Part shown: positions 5,780 to 11,916 of the stretch, piece by piece | Layout: every line of letters starts with the position of its first letter | How positions within the stretch are numbered: the stretch's first letter is position 1 | Assembly: GCA_029858165.1 (NCBI GenBank) | Contig: JAOUFO010000029.1 | Span: 1 to 11,916 of the forward strand | Source of the DNA: Deltaproteobacteria bacterium | GTDB taxonomy: Bacteria; SAR324; JACQKK01 | Reading direction: 5' to 3' | DNA length: 11,916 nt | Position numbers and translations under genes: made by a program | Notes under the pieces: generated by a model | The model's database searches: none | What the model was told of the DNA's origin: nothing | What the model saw: only the letters and a program-made list of their open reading frames with translations

Positions 5780-6589
5780 TCAGGGTTCTTCCGTCTCCTC
5801 CCGGTTTTCGTCCCCTTGCAGGGCGTTGTCTATCTGGCCGGGCAGAAAACCCTGGCGGTAGAGTTTATCCCGCAGCAGGGCCCTTCGGCGGGGGGGCGCC
5901 TCTTGTTGTTGGGCATCCGGTTGCCGGGTTTCCTGCTGCCGGGTTTCTTGCTGCCGGGTTTCTTGCTGCCGGGTTTCTTGCTGCCGGGTTTCTTGCTGCC
6001 GGGCCTCCAGCCGCCGGGCTTCTTGGGCCAGCCGGGCCGCCGCCGCCTCATCCCATCCGGCATCCCAGGCCGGGTCCGCCACCAGCCGCCGGGCGGCCTC
6101 CTCCCCCACCCCGCGGGAGATCAATTCCTGACACACCAGCAGGGGGCCGCGCAGACTGCGCTCCATCCGCTCCCGAATCAGCATCCGGGCAAACCGCTCC
6201 TCATTCAGCAGCCCTTCGGCTTCCAGGCGGGCCAGGCAAGGGGCCACGGGGGCCTCTTTGCCGTAGCGGGCGCGCAGTTTATGGGTAAGTTCCAGGCGGG
6301 TGTGTTCCCGGCGACCCAGCAGCCCCAGGGCGGTTTGGCGCACGGCCCATTCCAGCCCTCCGGCCAACAGGCGGGCCAGGGGGGTTCCCTCCACGGGTTC
6401 CCCCGCCTTTAAACGCAGGGCTTCCACCTGTTCCCCTTCCACTGTCACACTTCCGCAATCCAGTTCCACCGTCACGGCCCCGTCGGTCCGCCAAGCCAAA
6501 CTGATCACCCCGGCTTTTTCCACCGGGTTCGTCCACAGTCCCCCCCGGCGTGATTTTTTCCCTTTTCCGGCAGACAGGGTCCTGACCAT
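5780..6589 (-). CDS. recX: Regulatory protein RecX
   Basis: RecX binds RecA filaments and limits recombination and SOS activity. The product is 269 residues. An N-terminal beta-rich part (GVISLAWRTDGAVTVELDCGSVTVEGEQVEALRLKAGEPVE, 27-67) precedes the three-helix repeats: ALGLLGRREHTRLELTHKLRARYG (87-110), LARLEAEGLLNEERFARMLIRERMERSLRGPLLVCQELISRGV (119-161), then DEAAAARLAQEARRLEA (180-196) and RRRALLRDKLYRQGFLPGQIDNAL (234-257). Between the last two blocks, inside the third repeat, sits an ETRQQ-type tandem insertion (about 197-231), which makes the protein longer than the usual 150-220 residues. I chose the ATG at 6589 because everything upstream (to 6769) lacks protein character; the ribosome binding site there is weak. 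The RHH and two-TM genes follow on the same strand. Confidence 0.88.
   Translation of the reverse strand: MVRTLSAGKGKKSRRGGLWTNPVEKAGVISLAWRTDGAVTVELDCGSVTVEGEQVEALRLKAGEPVEGTPLARLLAGGLEWAVRQTALGLLGRREHTRLELTHKLRARYGKEAPVAPCLARLEAEGLLNEERFARMLIRERMERSLRGPLLVCQELISRGVGEEAARRLVADPAWDAGWDEAAAARLAQEARRLEARQQETRQQETRQQETRQQETRQQETRQPDAQQQEAPPRRRALLRDKLYRQGFLPGQIDNALQGDENREETEEP
5926..6015. repeat. 15-bp minisatellite inside recX
   Basis: GGGTTTCTTGCTGCC is repeated exactly four times (5941-6000), with a one-mismatch copy before (5926-5940) and a diverged copy after (6001-6015). Read on the minus strand it encodes a pentapeptide repeat of the ETRQQ type. Since 15 is a multiple of 3, gain or loss of copies keeps the frame. 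Confidence 0.95.
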
Positions 6590-6755
6590 ATTTAAGGGAT
6601 GATTTGAAGGGTGATTCAGGTTGGATTTGAGGGTAAGATAAACCCATTCGGCCGCGGAGGCCCGCACACAACCGCGCGAACCTTGTGTTGTTGATGGTGT
6701 ATCACATTCCGGCCAAAATGAGGAGCGGTCCGAAACCATTCCATGCGGAGACCCC

Positions 6756-7202
6756 ATGCAGAATGACAACCCGGCGGATTTTGCAACCCGTTACCACCAG
6801 GGGACCTTCAAAGGGGTTCTTACCTGGGAAAAACTGGATGGGCTTTGGGCGCTGGTGCGCGGCGGGGCGGCGGACGGGTGGCATCTGTACACCCTGGGAG
6901 AGCCTCCCCCGGACCGGCCCGCCGACCCGGCCCAGGTGAAAGACTTTGTCTCCCGGATGGACACCCTGCTGCGGGAGCGGCACAAACACAGCCATTGCGG
7001 CATGGTGTATGTGGACAACCCCCGGCGGCCGACCTTCATCCAGGTGTATGACCCGCACAAATCCGGGGGGTGCGGTGTTGGGGGTTTGGGCGGTGCGCGG
7101 GTCCGGCCCGGCTGGATTCTTTCCATTCAGCCCCCGGTGGATTTGGCCCCGCCGGAACCCAAAACCCGTTCCTGGTGGGGCGGGGCTTCATCCAAAGCCT
7201 GA
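6756..7202 (+). CDS. Conserved-looking hypothetical protein
   Basis: The product is 148 residues, soluble, with no signal peptide. Features are a Trp-rich N-terminal half (FKGVLTWEKLDGLWALVRGG, 18-37, and GWHLYTLGEPPPD, 41-53), a helix with an His cluster (LLRERHKHSHCGMVYVD, 71-87), the block RPTFIQVYDPHKSGGCG (91-107) and PGWILSIQPPVDL (118-130). Block spacing and residue choice look like a conserved family I have a faint memory of from proteobacterial hypotheticals, but I cannot name a domain. The C-terminal 18 residues are low-complexity. GGAG lies 6 bp before the ATG. It is divergent from recX (166 bp apart) and 25 bp upstream of the DUF4202-like gene, so it heads a plus-strand run of genes. 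Confidence 0.75.
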   Translation: MQNDNPADFATRYHQGTFKGVLTWEKLDGLWALVRGGAADGWHLYTLGEPPPDRPADPAQVKDFVSRMDTLLRERHKHSHCGMVYVDNPRRPTFIQVYDPHKSGGCGVGGLGGARVRPGWILSIQPPVDLAPPEPKTRSWWGGASSKA

Positions 7203-7227
7203 CCCCCAACCCTTGCGGACTGAGGAT

Positions 7228-7818
7228 ATGAACGATTGTTGGAACAAAGCCGTTGAATTGATTGATATTGCCAACCGGCAGGACCCCAACCTGGAAGCCA
7301 CCCCGGAAGGGGATGTGCCCAAGGAATGGCTGTACGGCCAAAGGATGAGCGGGTGGCTGAAGCGTCTGGCCCCGGAAGCCTCCCCGGCACTGCAACTGGC
7401 GGTGCGTGCCCAGCATCTGGAACGGTGGAAAATCCCCCGTTCCAGCTACCCGGAGGGCAAGGCGGGCTACCACCGCTGGCGGAAAGAATTGGGCAGGTTT
7501 CATGCCGCACGAGCCGCAGAACTGTTAAAAGAAGCCGGGGTGGACCCCTCTCTGACGAAGCGGGTGGAAGAGATCATCCGCAAGGAAGGGCTGGGGCAGG
7601 ACCCGGAAACCCAGCTGCTGGAAGACACCGCCTGCCTGGTGTTTCTGGAGCATCACTTCGGGGCGTTTGCCGCCCACCACACAGAAGAAAAACTGGTGGC
7701 CATTTTGCGGAAAACCTGGAAAAAAATGTCCCCTGCCGCCCATGAAGCCGCCCTGACCCTGGTCCTGCCCCAGGATGCGGCCCGGTTGGTGAAAAAAGCG
7801 TTGGAACCGGCGGAATAA
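7228..7818 (+). CDS. DUF4202-like protein
   Basis: The product is 196 residues, all-helical and soluble. It matches my memory of the DUF4202 family: AVELIDIANRQDPN (8-21), WLYGQRMSGWLKRLAPEASPALQLAVRAQHLERWKIPRSSYPEGKAGYHRWRKEL (34-88), TQLLEDTACLVFLEHHF (128-144) and EEKLVAILRKTWKKMSPAAHEAAL (153-176). Conserved His, Asp and Glu (H63, H92, D133, E141, H142) are spread over separate helices, which could form a metal or HD-like site; that is inference. The biochemical function of the family is not known to me. The ribosome binding site (GAGG, 2-3 bp from ATG) is close and weak, but this ATG gives the expected N-terminus. It lies 25 bp after the previous gene and 70 bp before the MBL-fold gene. 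Confidence 0.85.
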   Translation: MNDCWNKAVELIDIANRQDPNLEATPEGDVPKEWLYGQRMSGWLKRLAPEASPALQLAVRAQHLERWKIPRSSYPEGKAGYHRWRKELGRFHAARAAELLKEAGVDPSLTKRVEEIIRKEGLGQDPETQLLEDTACLVFLEHHFGAFAAHHTEEKLVAILRKTWKKMSPAAHEAALTLVLPQDAARLVKKALEPAE

Positions 7819-7888
7819 TCCCCCAATCTCTTGGTCCGGCCCCGAGGGTGAACCCCGCCGTCAGGACACTCAACCCCAAAGGAACCCC

Positions 7889-8617
7889 ATGGATGTTGTG
7901 TTTCATCAGGTGGAGGTGGGGCCGATGGCCAATTACAATTATCTGGTGGGTCATGGGGGGCAGGCGGCTGTGGTGGACCCTGCCTGGGAGGTGGATGCCC
8001 TGTTGGACCTGGCCGGACGGGAAGGGCTGGCCGTCACCCGGGTGCTGCTGACCCACACCCACCCGGACCACATCGGGGGGGATTATTTCGGCACCCGGAT
8101 TCCGGGGCTGGCCGCCCTGGTGGAGGCCAACCGGTCCCGGTTGCCCGCCCTGCTGGAGGCCAACCGGTCCCGGTTGCCCAGGGGGATGGAAACCACGGTG
8201 TACGTCCACCCCCGGGAGGCGGAGGCGGTCAAACAGTTGGACTGGCCCGCAACCCCCCCGCCGGTGGTGGAAACCCCGGACGGCGCGGAAATCGCCTGGG
8301 GTGAATTGTCCATCCGTTGTCTGCATACCCCCGGCCACACCCCCGGTTCCCAGTGCTTTTTGTTCAACGGGCGGCTCATCACCGGAGACACCCTGTTTAT
8401 CGGGGCCTGCGGCCGCACGGACCTGCCGGGGGGGGACCCCGGCCAGTTGTATGACAGCCTGACCGGGGTGCTGGCCCTTCTGCCGGATGAAACGCTGGTT
8501 TTCCCCGGCCACAATTATGCCCCGCCCGCCGCCTCCACCACCATCGGGGGGGAAAAATCCACCAGCCCGTATTTTCGGTTTCCCAACCGGGAGGCGTTCA
8601 TCCGGGCCATGGGCTGA
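7889..8617 (+). CDS. Metallo-beta-lactamase-fold hydrolase, glyoxalase II-like
   Basis: The product is 242 residues. The full binuclear metal set is present: H56, H58, D60, H61 (THTHPDHIGG), H150 (TPGHTPGS), D167 (ITGDTLF) and H208 (FPGHNY). GRTDLPGGDPGQLYDSL (175-191) is typical of the glyoxalase II/persulfide-dioxygenase branch of the superfamily. Candidate substrates are thioesters such as S-acyl-glutathione or related thiol adducts; the sequence alone does not decide. Residues 76-86 and 87-97 are an 11-residue duplication (ALVEANRSRLP, ALLEANRSRLP) right after the metal-binding loop, absent from typical relatives as I recall them. GGAA 5 bp upstream supports the start. No signal peptide, so cytoplasmic. 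Confidence 0.88.
   Translation: MDVVFHQVEVGPMANYNYLVGHGGQAAVVDPAWEVDALLDLAGREGLAVTRVLLTHTHPDHIGGDYFGTRIPGLAALVEANRSRLPALLEANRSRLPRGMETTVYVHPREAEAVKQLDWPATPPPVVETPDGAEIAWGELSIRCLHTPGHTPGSQCFLFNGRLITGDTLFIGACGRTDLPGGDPGQLYDSLTGVLALLPDETLVFPGHNYAPPAASTTIGGEKSTSPYFRFPNREAFIRAMG
8114..8179. repeat. 33-bp tandem duplication in the MBL-fold gene
   Basis: Two adjacent 33-bp units (8114-8146 and 8147-8179) are nearly identical; the core GAGGCCAACCGGTCCCGGTT is the same in both. They encode two 11-residue copies differing by Val/Leu. The near identity at DNA level indicates a recent duplication. Confidence 0.92.
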
Positions 8618-8644
8618 CCGGGGATGGCCCCTTGGTCGGCAGGA

Positions 8645-8675
8645 TTGACAACAGGCCGTGGGGGGGGTGTATCCT
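8645..8675 (+). promoter_or_regulatory. Sigma70-like promoter before leuB with G8 tract in spacer
   Basis: A consensus -35, TTGACA (8645-8650), is followed by TATCCT (8670-8675) after 19 bp, or by the weaker TGTATC (8668-8673) after 17. The spacer holds a run of eight G (8660-8667). It is 108 bp upstream of the leuB ATG in a 165-bp gap, which suggests leuB has its own promoter. Called by eye. Confidence 0.4.
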
Positions 8676-8725
8676 TTTTGTACCCATAACCCATTTGTTT
8701 CCACAATTCCTGGATTCCAAAAACC

Positions 8726-8749
8726 GGCGCCAGCCCCACAGGGGGCGCC
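8726..8749 (+). other. Hairpin in the leuB leader
   Basis: GGCGCC (8726-8731) and GGCGCC (8744-8749) enclose CCC/GGG pairing, giving a 9-bp GC stem with a two-base bulge and small loop. It is 33 bp before the leuB start. No T-run follows, so it is not a standard terminator. No leucine-rich leader peptide is visible. It could affect leuB mRNA stability or translation. Confidence 0.4.
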
Positions 8750-8782
8750 ATGCTTCGGAAAAGTCATCATGGTGATAACCCA

Positions 8783-9859
8783 ATGAGAAAAAAAGTGTTG
8801 GTGATGGCGGGGGACGGCATCGGGCCGGAAGTCTGCCGGGAAGCCGAAAAAGTGTTGAAAGCCGCCGCGGCCAAAGCCGGGCTGGAACTTACCCTGGAGG
8901 AGGCTTTGGTGGGGGGGGCCGCTCTGGATGCGACCGGCCACCCTTTGCCGGAGGAATCCCTGGTCAAAGCCAAAGGGGTGGATGGCGTGTTGTTGGGGGC
9001 GGTGGGCGGACCCAAATGGGACCGCCAGCCCATGGACCTCCGGCCCGAAAAAGGGCTGCTGGCCCTGCGGGAGGGGCTGGAACTGTTTGCCAACCTGCGT
9101 CCGGCCCGGATTTATGGGGGGATGACCGACGCATCCACCCTGAAACCGGAAGTGGTGGAGGATACAGACCTGATGGTGGTGCGGGAACTCACCGGGGGCA
9201 TCTATTTTGGCCAGCCCCGGGGCATGGGCCACACGGACCGGGGGCGGGAAGCCTACAACACCATGCGTTACAATGAACAGGAAATAGAACGGATTGCCCG
9301 GATAGGGTTTGACATCGCGGGCAAGCGCAAAAAAAGGCTGCTGAGCGTGGACAAGGCCAATGTGTTGGAGGTCTCAGCCCTGTGGCGGGAGGTGGTGACA
9401 GAACTGGCTCCGCAATACCCGGATATCCAATTGGAACACATGTATGTGGATAACGCCGCCATGCAGTTGATCCGGGCACCCAAAATGATAGACACCCTGG
9501 TCACCTCTAACCTGTTCGGGGATATTCTTTCCGACGCGGCGGCCATGCTTACCGGATCCATCGGGATGCTGCCTTCCGCCAGCCTGGGAAAAACCCATGC
9601 CCTGTACGAGCCGGTCCACGGGTCTGCCCCGAACATTGCCGGGCTGGACCTGGCCAACCCCCTGGCGGCCATTTTGTCGGCGGCCATGATGTTCCGGTAT
9701 ACGTTTGATCTGCCCCGGGTGGATGAAGCCATCAACCGGGCGGTTCAAACGGTACTGGCCGAATACCGGACGGCGGATATCGCCGCCCCCGGAAAAACCA
9801 CCGTGGGCTGTATCCACATGGGAGACCTGGTGGTCCAGGCCCTGGACAAGGCGGGGTGA
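8783..9859 (+). CDS. leuB: 3-isopropylmalate dehydrogenase
   Basis: LeuB oxidises and decarboxylates 3-isopropylmalate to 2-ketoisocaproate with NAD+, the third step of leucine synthesis, in the cytoplasm. The product is 358 residues, the usual length. Diagnostic parts: VMAGDGIGPEV (7-17), LLGAVGGPKWD (70-80), LLALREGLELFANLRPAR (92-109), VVRELTGGIYFGQPRG (132-147, catalytic Tyr142), SVDKANVLEVSALWREVV (188-205, Lys191), HMYVDNAAMQLI (219-230, Asp223) and TSNLFGDILSDAAAMLTGSIGMLPSASLG (241-269, metal ligands Asp247 and Asp251), then YEPVHGSAPNIAGLDLANPLAAILSAAMM. The ATG at 8783 gives the standard N-terminus; an in-frame ATG at 8750 would add 11 atypical residues. No leuA, leuC or leuD is adjacent. 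A G8 tract lies early in the gene (8911-8918). Confidence 0.97.
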   Translation: MRKKVLVMAGDGIGPEVCREAEKVLKAAAAKAGLELTLEEALVGGAALDATGHPLPEESLVKAKGVDGVLLGAVGGPKWDRQPMDLRPEKGLLALREGLELFANLRPARIYGGMTDASTLKPEVVEDTDLMVVRELTGGIYFGQPRGMGHTDRGREAYNTMRYNEQEIERIARIGFDIAGKRKKRLLSVDKANVLEVSALWREVVTELAPQYPDIQLEHMYVDNAAMQLIRAPKMIDTLVTSNLFGDILSDAAAMLTGSIGMLPSASLGKTHALYEPVHGSAPNIAGLDLANPLAAILSAAMMFRYTFDLPRVDEAINRAVQTVLAEYRTADIAAPGKTTVGCIHMGDLVVQALDKAG

Positions 9860-9860
9860 A

Positions 9861-9885
9861 CCGGGAAAAGGTGTTGATTTCCCGG
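9861..9885 (+). terminator. Hairpin just after leuB, terminator-like
   Basis: CCGGGAAA (9861-9868) and TTTCCCGG (9878-9885) form a perfect 8-bp stem with a 9-base loop, starting 2 bp after the leuB stop. No T-tract follows, so it would be a weak intrinsic terminator or a 3'-end stabilising stem. Confidence 0.4.
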
Positions 9886-9931
9886 ATTACGGATTCCTCC
9901 AAAAGGGTTTTGTGGACTCTTGTGTCCGGAT

Positions 9932-10047
9932 CGCTTAAGATTGGTCTTTTGTGTCCCTGGGAGGTGTGGAAATCCTTCCTCCCCCGGTTGCCACCGGCAG
10001 TTGCCGAAGATGCCTCCGGTGGTGCCCAGGGAAAATCTTAAAAAGCG
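9932..10047 (+). ncRNA. Candidate structured RNA between leuB and hpf
   Basis: Nested inverted repeats fill this part of the 308-bp gap. Outer arms TAAGATT (9936-9942) and AATCTTA (10034-10040) enclose TCCCTGGG (9954-9961) with CCCAGGGA (10025-10032), which enclose CCACCGG (9991-9997) with CCGGTGG (10016-10022). CGCT (9932-9935) can pair with AGCG (10044-10047) after a small bulge. Unpaired bases lie mainly on the 5' side. GGGA at 9959-9962 can instead pair locally with TCCC (9979-9982) around a GGAA/TTCC stem, competing with the long-range pairing. This could be an hpf leader element, a separate small RNA, or a DNA-level feature. It does not match the SRP, RNase P, tmRNA or riboswitch motifs I know. 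Plus strand is assumed from the neighbours. Confidence 0.4.
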
Positions 10048-10059
10048 TGTACGCAAAAT

Positions 10060-10111
10060 CCGCGGGGAACCCCGCGGGAAACTACCAAATGGCTGGTTTG
10101 GCCCGCAAGGG
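10060..10111 (+). other. Row of three hairpins in the hpf leader
   Basis: Three short stems stand in a row: CCGCGGG/CCCGCGG (10060-10077, loop GAAC), CCAAA/TTTGG (10085-10101, 7-base loop) and CCC-GCAA-GGG (10102-10111, a GNRA-type tetraloop). They lie 57-108 bp upstream of the hpf start. They may belong to the same structured leader as 9932-10047. Confidence 0.35.
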
Positions 10112-10167
10112 TCAGACTGGCCGGAATCATCCACCCGAAGGCTCCCGGACAGGAGAAAGACAGGAAA

Positions 10168-10476
10168 ATGCGGCTTGAACTGATTAAAAACAACGTTGAG
10201 GTGCCAGAGGCTCTCAGCCAGGTCATTGACCATAAGGCGGAAAAAGTAAAAGAACGGTTGAAGCGATACCACCCGGACGTGGCGGATCTGGAAGTGAAGC
10301 TTGAATTCAACGACAAACTGAAAACCTATGAATGCGTATTGCACTTAAAGGCCTTTCGGGATGTGTTGCACGCCAGCAAATCCGCCGAGGATTTGCGCGA
10401 GTCGGTGGACAAAGGGTTTGATGCCCTGATGCGGGAGCTGGAACACTACCGGGTTAAAATCAACAAATCCCTTTGA
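10168..10476 (+). CDS. hpf: Ribosome hibernation promoting factor, short form (RaiA/HPF family)
   Basis: Proteins of this family bind the small ribosomal subunit at the mRNA/tRNA channel in starved or stationary cells and keep ribosomes inactive. The product is 102 residues with the family's beta-alpha-beta-beta-beta-alpha order: strand RLELIKNN (2-9), helix EALSQVIDHKAEKVKERLKRY (14-34), strands ADLEVKLEFND (39-49), TYECVLHLKAF (53-63) and DVLHASKSAEDL (65-76), then helix RESVDKGFDALMRELEHY (77-94). It lacks the C-terminal dimerisation domain of long HPF, so it is the short type. AGGA lies 3-4 bp before the ATG. It is preceded by a long structured gap after leuB and followed by a terminator candidate, so it is probably transcribed alone. 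rpoN, a frequent neighbour elsewhere, is not adjacent here. Confidence 0.92.
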   Translation: MRLELIKNNVEVPEALSQVIDHKAEKVKERLKRYHPDVADLEVKLEFNDKLKTYECVLHLKAFRDVLHASKSAEDLRESVDKGFDALMRELEHYRVKINKSL

Positions 10477-10561
10477 TATTGTAATGGGATCCATCAAGAG
10501 GACGGTCGGCGGGGCCGGACGGGCGCATTGGGGAACCCCCCCGGTTGAACCGTTCAGGCAT

Positions 10562-10589
10562 CCCGGCGCTCCAATGAGCGGGGCGTTTT
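10562..10589 (+). terminator. Intrinsic terminator candidate downstream of hpf
   Basis: CGCTC (10567-10571), loop CAAT, GAGCG (10576-10580), with CCC/GGG able to extend the stem across a GG bulge, followed by GCG and TTTT (10586-10589). It is 85 bp after the hpf stop. The T-run is short. Confidence 0.45.
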
Positions 10590-10689
10590 GGCTGCAACCC
10601 CCCTTTAAAAATACTTTAAACCCCATATTTTCATTTAAAACCGTGTCCCCCCAAGGGGCGGACCCAAGGATTTCTGATTCCATACCCTC

Positions 10690-11916
10690 ATGAACATACC
10701 CTTTTTCCCGGTTCGGGTTCCCCGTCTTGTTTTGCCCCTGCATGTTGACACACCGGATTCTCCGGCTTCGCTTCGGCGGTTGGGTGGGCCGGGGGGGCTA
10801 ACCGGGTTTGCCCCATTTTTGCGGACGATTCTTCCCCGGTGGGCCGCAGGGGCCGCTTTGGCCCTTCTGCTGGTGGGTGTGCCTTTGACCGCTCAGGCCC
10901 AGATGAACTTCAAACCCCTGGACCGGGGGGAGTACACCGAGGTGGAAGACAGGGTGCTGGTGGTGAAAGGGTTGGAGGCGGGGGGCGATTATGCCTTTAT
11001 GCTTCAGCGGTTGTATGACCCGGAGCTTCCCGGTACATCCACCCGCAGCCGGATATTTCAGGATTTCCGTTTGAATCTGGATTCCGCCATTGACCGGGAA
11101 GTGGATATGCACATCACTTTGGAGGCGGTAAGCGGACAATTGAACGATGCGGACCCCCGTCTGGCGCCTGCCCTGGATAACCGGCTGGATGACGGGATGT
11201 CGGATATGACCGTGCAGGCCAGGGAAGCTTATCTGCGATACCGGTTCAACCCCCGCTCCGGGTTGATCATGGGCAAGCAGGAGGTTTCCATCGGAGACCG
11301 GCGGGGAAAAACCTTTGACGGCATCGTTCCGGGAGCCACCCTGGACTGCCAGGTGAAAACCTGGTGCTTTCCGTTTGGCGTGTTTAAAATCGGCAAGGAT
11401 GACAACGATTTTGTGTACCATTTTGCCCTGACTTACAACGCCTGGGAAGACCCCGAGGACACCCCTGAAAACACCCCGAAAGACACCCTGAAGGTGGAAA
11501 TTTTCCGCACACTGTACAATGAAACCAACACCCCTTTGGGGACCAACCTGGGGCCGGGGTACAAGGACCGCAACAACCCTGCGGTCACCCCCTATTCCAT
11601 CAATACCGCCGTCGGCCCCCAAAATGCCCAGGTGGTGGATGGCAACGGGGTTCCCATGTATTTTGATTCGGTGAACCACAATTATTTCGGCCTGCGGATT
11701 GATTTCCAAAACGGCGGGTTCTTTTGGAGCTACGATGTGACCTCGGACCAGGGGTCCCGCAAATACCACCTGTACATTGATCCGGCCACGGACCAGCCGG
11801 TGGGCACCCCGTCCTACGGCACCCGGGTGGTGGAAAAAAACATATCGGGGGTGGCCATGGAAACCGAAATCGGGTTCCAGGGGGATGAAGTCAGAGGCGG
11901 CCTGCGGGCCATGAAC
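10690..11916 (+). CDS. Outer-membrane porin-like beta-barrel protein (partial, 3' end outside window)
   Basis: Open frame of 409 codons with no stop before the window edge. Residues 44-70 (LRTILPRWAAGAALALLLVGVPLTAQA) form a signal peptide with cleavage before Q71. The mature part has alternating strands typical of large barrels: SRIFQDFRLNLDSAI, VDMHITLEAVSGQL, AREAYLRYRFN, GLIMGKQEVSIGDRRGKTFDGIVPGATLD (191-219), YFGLRIDFQNGGFFWSYDV. The pattern EAYLRYR...GKQE...GDRR...FDGI resembles alginate-export-type porins; substrate unknown. C220 and C226 may form a disulfide. The first ATG (10690) adds 43 residues before the signal and has no clear ribosome binding site; a TTG at 10819 would give a normal signal peptide. 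The true start is uncertain. Confidence 0.75.
   Translation, partial: MNIPFFPVRVPRLVLPLHVDTPDSPASLRRLGGPGGLTGFAPFLRTILPRWAAGAALALLLVGVPLTAQAQMNFKPLDRGEYTEVEDRVLVVKGLEAGGDYAFMLQRLYDPELPGTSTRSRIFQDFRLNLDSAIDREVDMHITLEAVSGQLNDADPRLAPALDNRLDDGMSDMTVQAREAYLRYRFNPRSGLIMGKQEVSIGDRRGKTFDGIVPGATLDCQVKTWCFPFGVFKIGKDDNDFVYHFALTYNAWEDPEDTPENTPKDTLKVEIFRTLYNETNTPLGTNLGPGYKDRNNPAVTPYSINTAVGPQNAQVVDGNGVPMYFDSVNHNYFGLRIDFQNGGFFWSYDVTSDQGSRKYHLYIDPATDQPVGTPSYGTRVVEKNISGVAMETEIGFQGDEVRGGLRAMN
11458..11493. repeat. Three 12-bp near-repeats in the porin-like gene
   Basis: GACACCCCTGAA, AACACCCCGAAA and GACACCCTGAAG follow each other in frame, encoding DTPE-NTPK-DTLK. The charged, Pro-rich stretch sits between strands and probably lies in a surface loop or periplasmic turn. 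Confidence 0.75.

Noticed and set aside
5926..6015. CRISPR-like array
   Set aside because: Units are 15 bp with no spacers and keep a coding frame, so this is a coding minisatellite.
6590..6755. Promoters in the recX/6756 divergent gap
   Set aside because: Only poor -35/-10 matches were found on either strand; GAACCTTGTGTT at 6679-6690 does not keep LexA-box spacing.
7574..9232. A 552-codon open frame on the minus strand
   Set aside because: It runs antisense across three well-supported plus-strand genes and their gaps, and its protein is low-complexity Gly/Pro/His/Gln.
9913..9941. Promoter for hpf (TGGACT, 17 bp, TAAGAT)
   Set aside because: Each box matches only four of six positions, and the -10 overlaps an arm of the nested inverted repeat; too weak to list.
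10798..11769. A 323-codon open frame on the minus strand
   Set aside because: The plus strand in this interval is open to the window edge and encodes a signal peptide plus barrel-like strands; the minus reading has no recognisable protein features.

Overview
The window is GC-rich DNA from a Gram-negative bacterium. Two predicted outer-membrane barrel proteins, signal peptides and standard Shine-Dalgarno starts point to a diderm. Glycine and proline are very often encoded by GGG and CCC, so poly-G tracts are common. The core genes (recX, leuB, hpf) do not fix a phylum, and I do not claim one.

Left part (1-4828): two copies of a small terminal-inverted-repeat element (1-182, cut by the window edge, and 4687-4828) lie in the same orientation around about 4.5 kb. 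Between them, on the minus strand, is a tight cassette: a degenerate RecA/Rad51-like protein (4183-3479), a small helical protein (3515-3249) and a PolB2-type family B DNA polymerase (3252-1024). The genes overlap by 37 and 4 nt. A predicted outer-membrane protein (854-189) follows. Upstream is a sigma70-like promoter followed at once by a palindrome resembling a Gram-positive-type LexA box. The layout recalls the ImuA/ImuB/DnaE2 mutagenesis cassette but is built around PolB2. This is the best candidate in the window for a little-described system. A small secreted protein gene (4413-4688) diverges from it, and its stop codon is remade by the second element copy.

Middle part (4829-6589): an AT-richer pair on the minus strand encodes a ribbon-helix-helix protein and a two-TM protein. 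Its promoter region carries helically phased ACATCAG/T repeats. Upstream on the same strand is recX, with an in-frame 15-bp minisatellite in its third helical repeat.

Right part (6756-11916), plus strand: a conserved-looking hypothetical gene, a DUF4202-like gene, a metallo-beta-lactamase-fold hydrolase with a 33-bp internal duplication, leuB, a 308-bp gap rich in nested inverted repeats (possible structured RNA), hpf, a terminator candidate, and the 5' part of a porin-like gene that runs off the edge. I see no tRNA, rRNA, CRISPR array or transposase gene.
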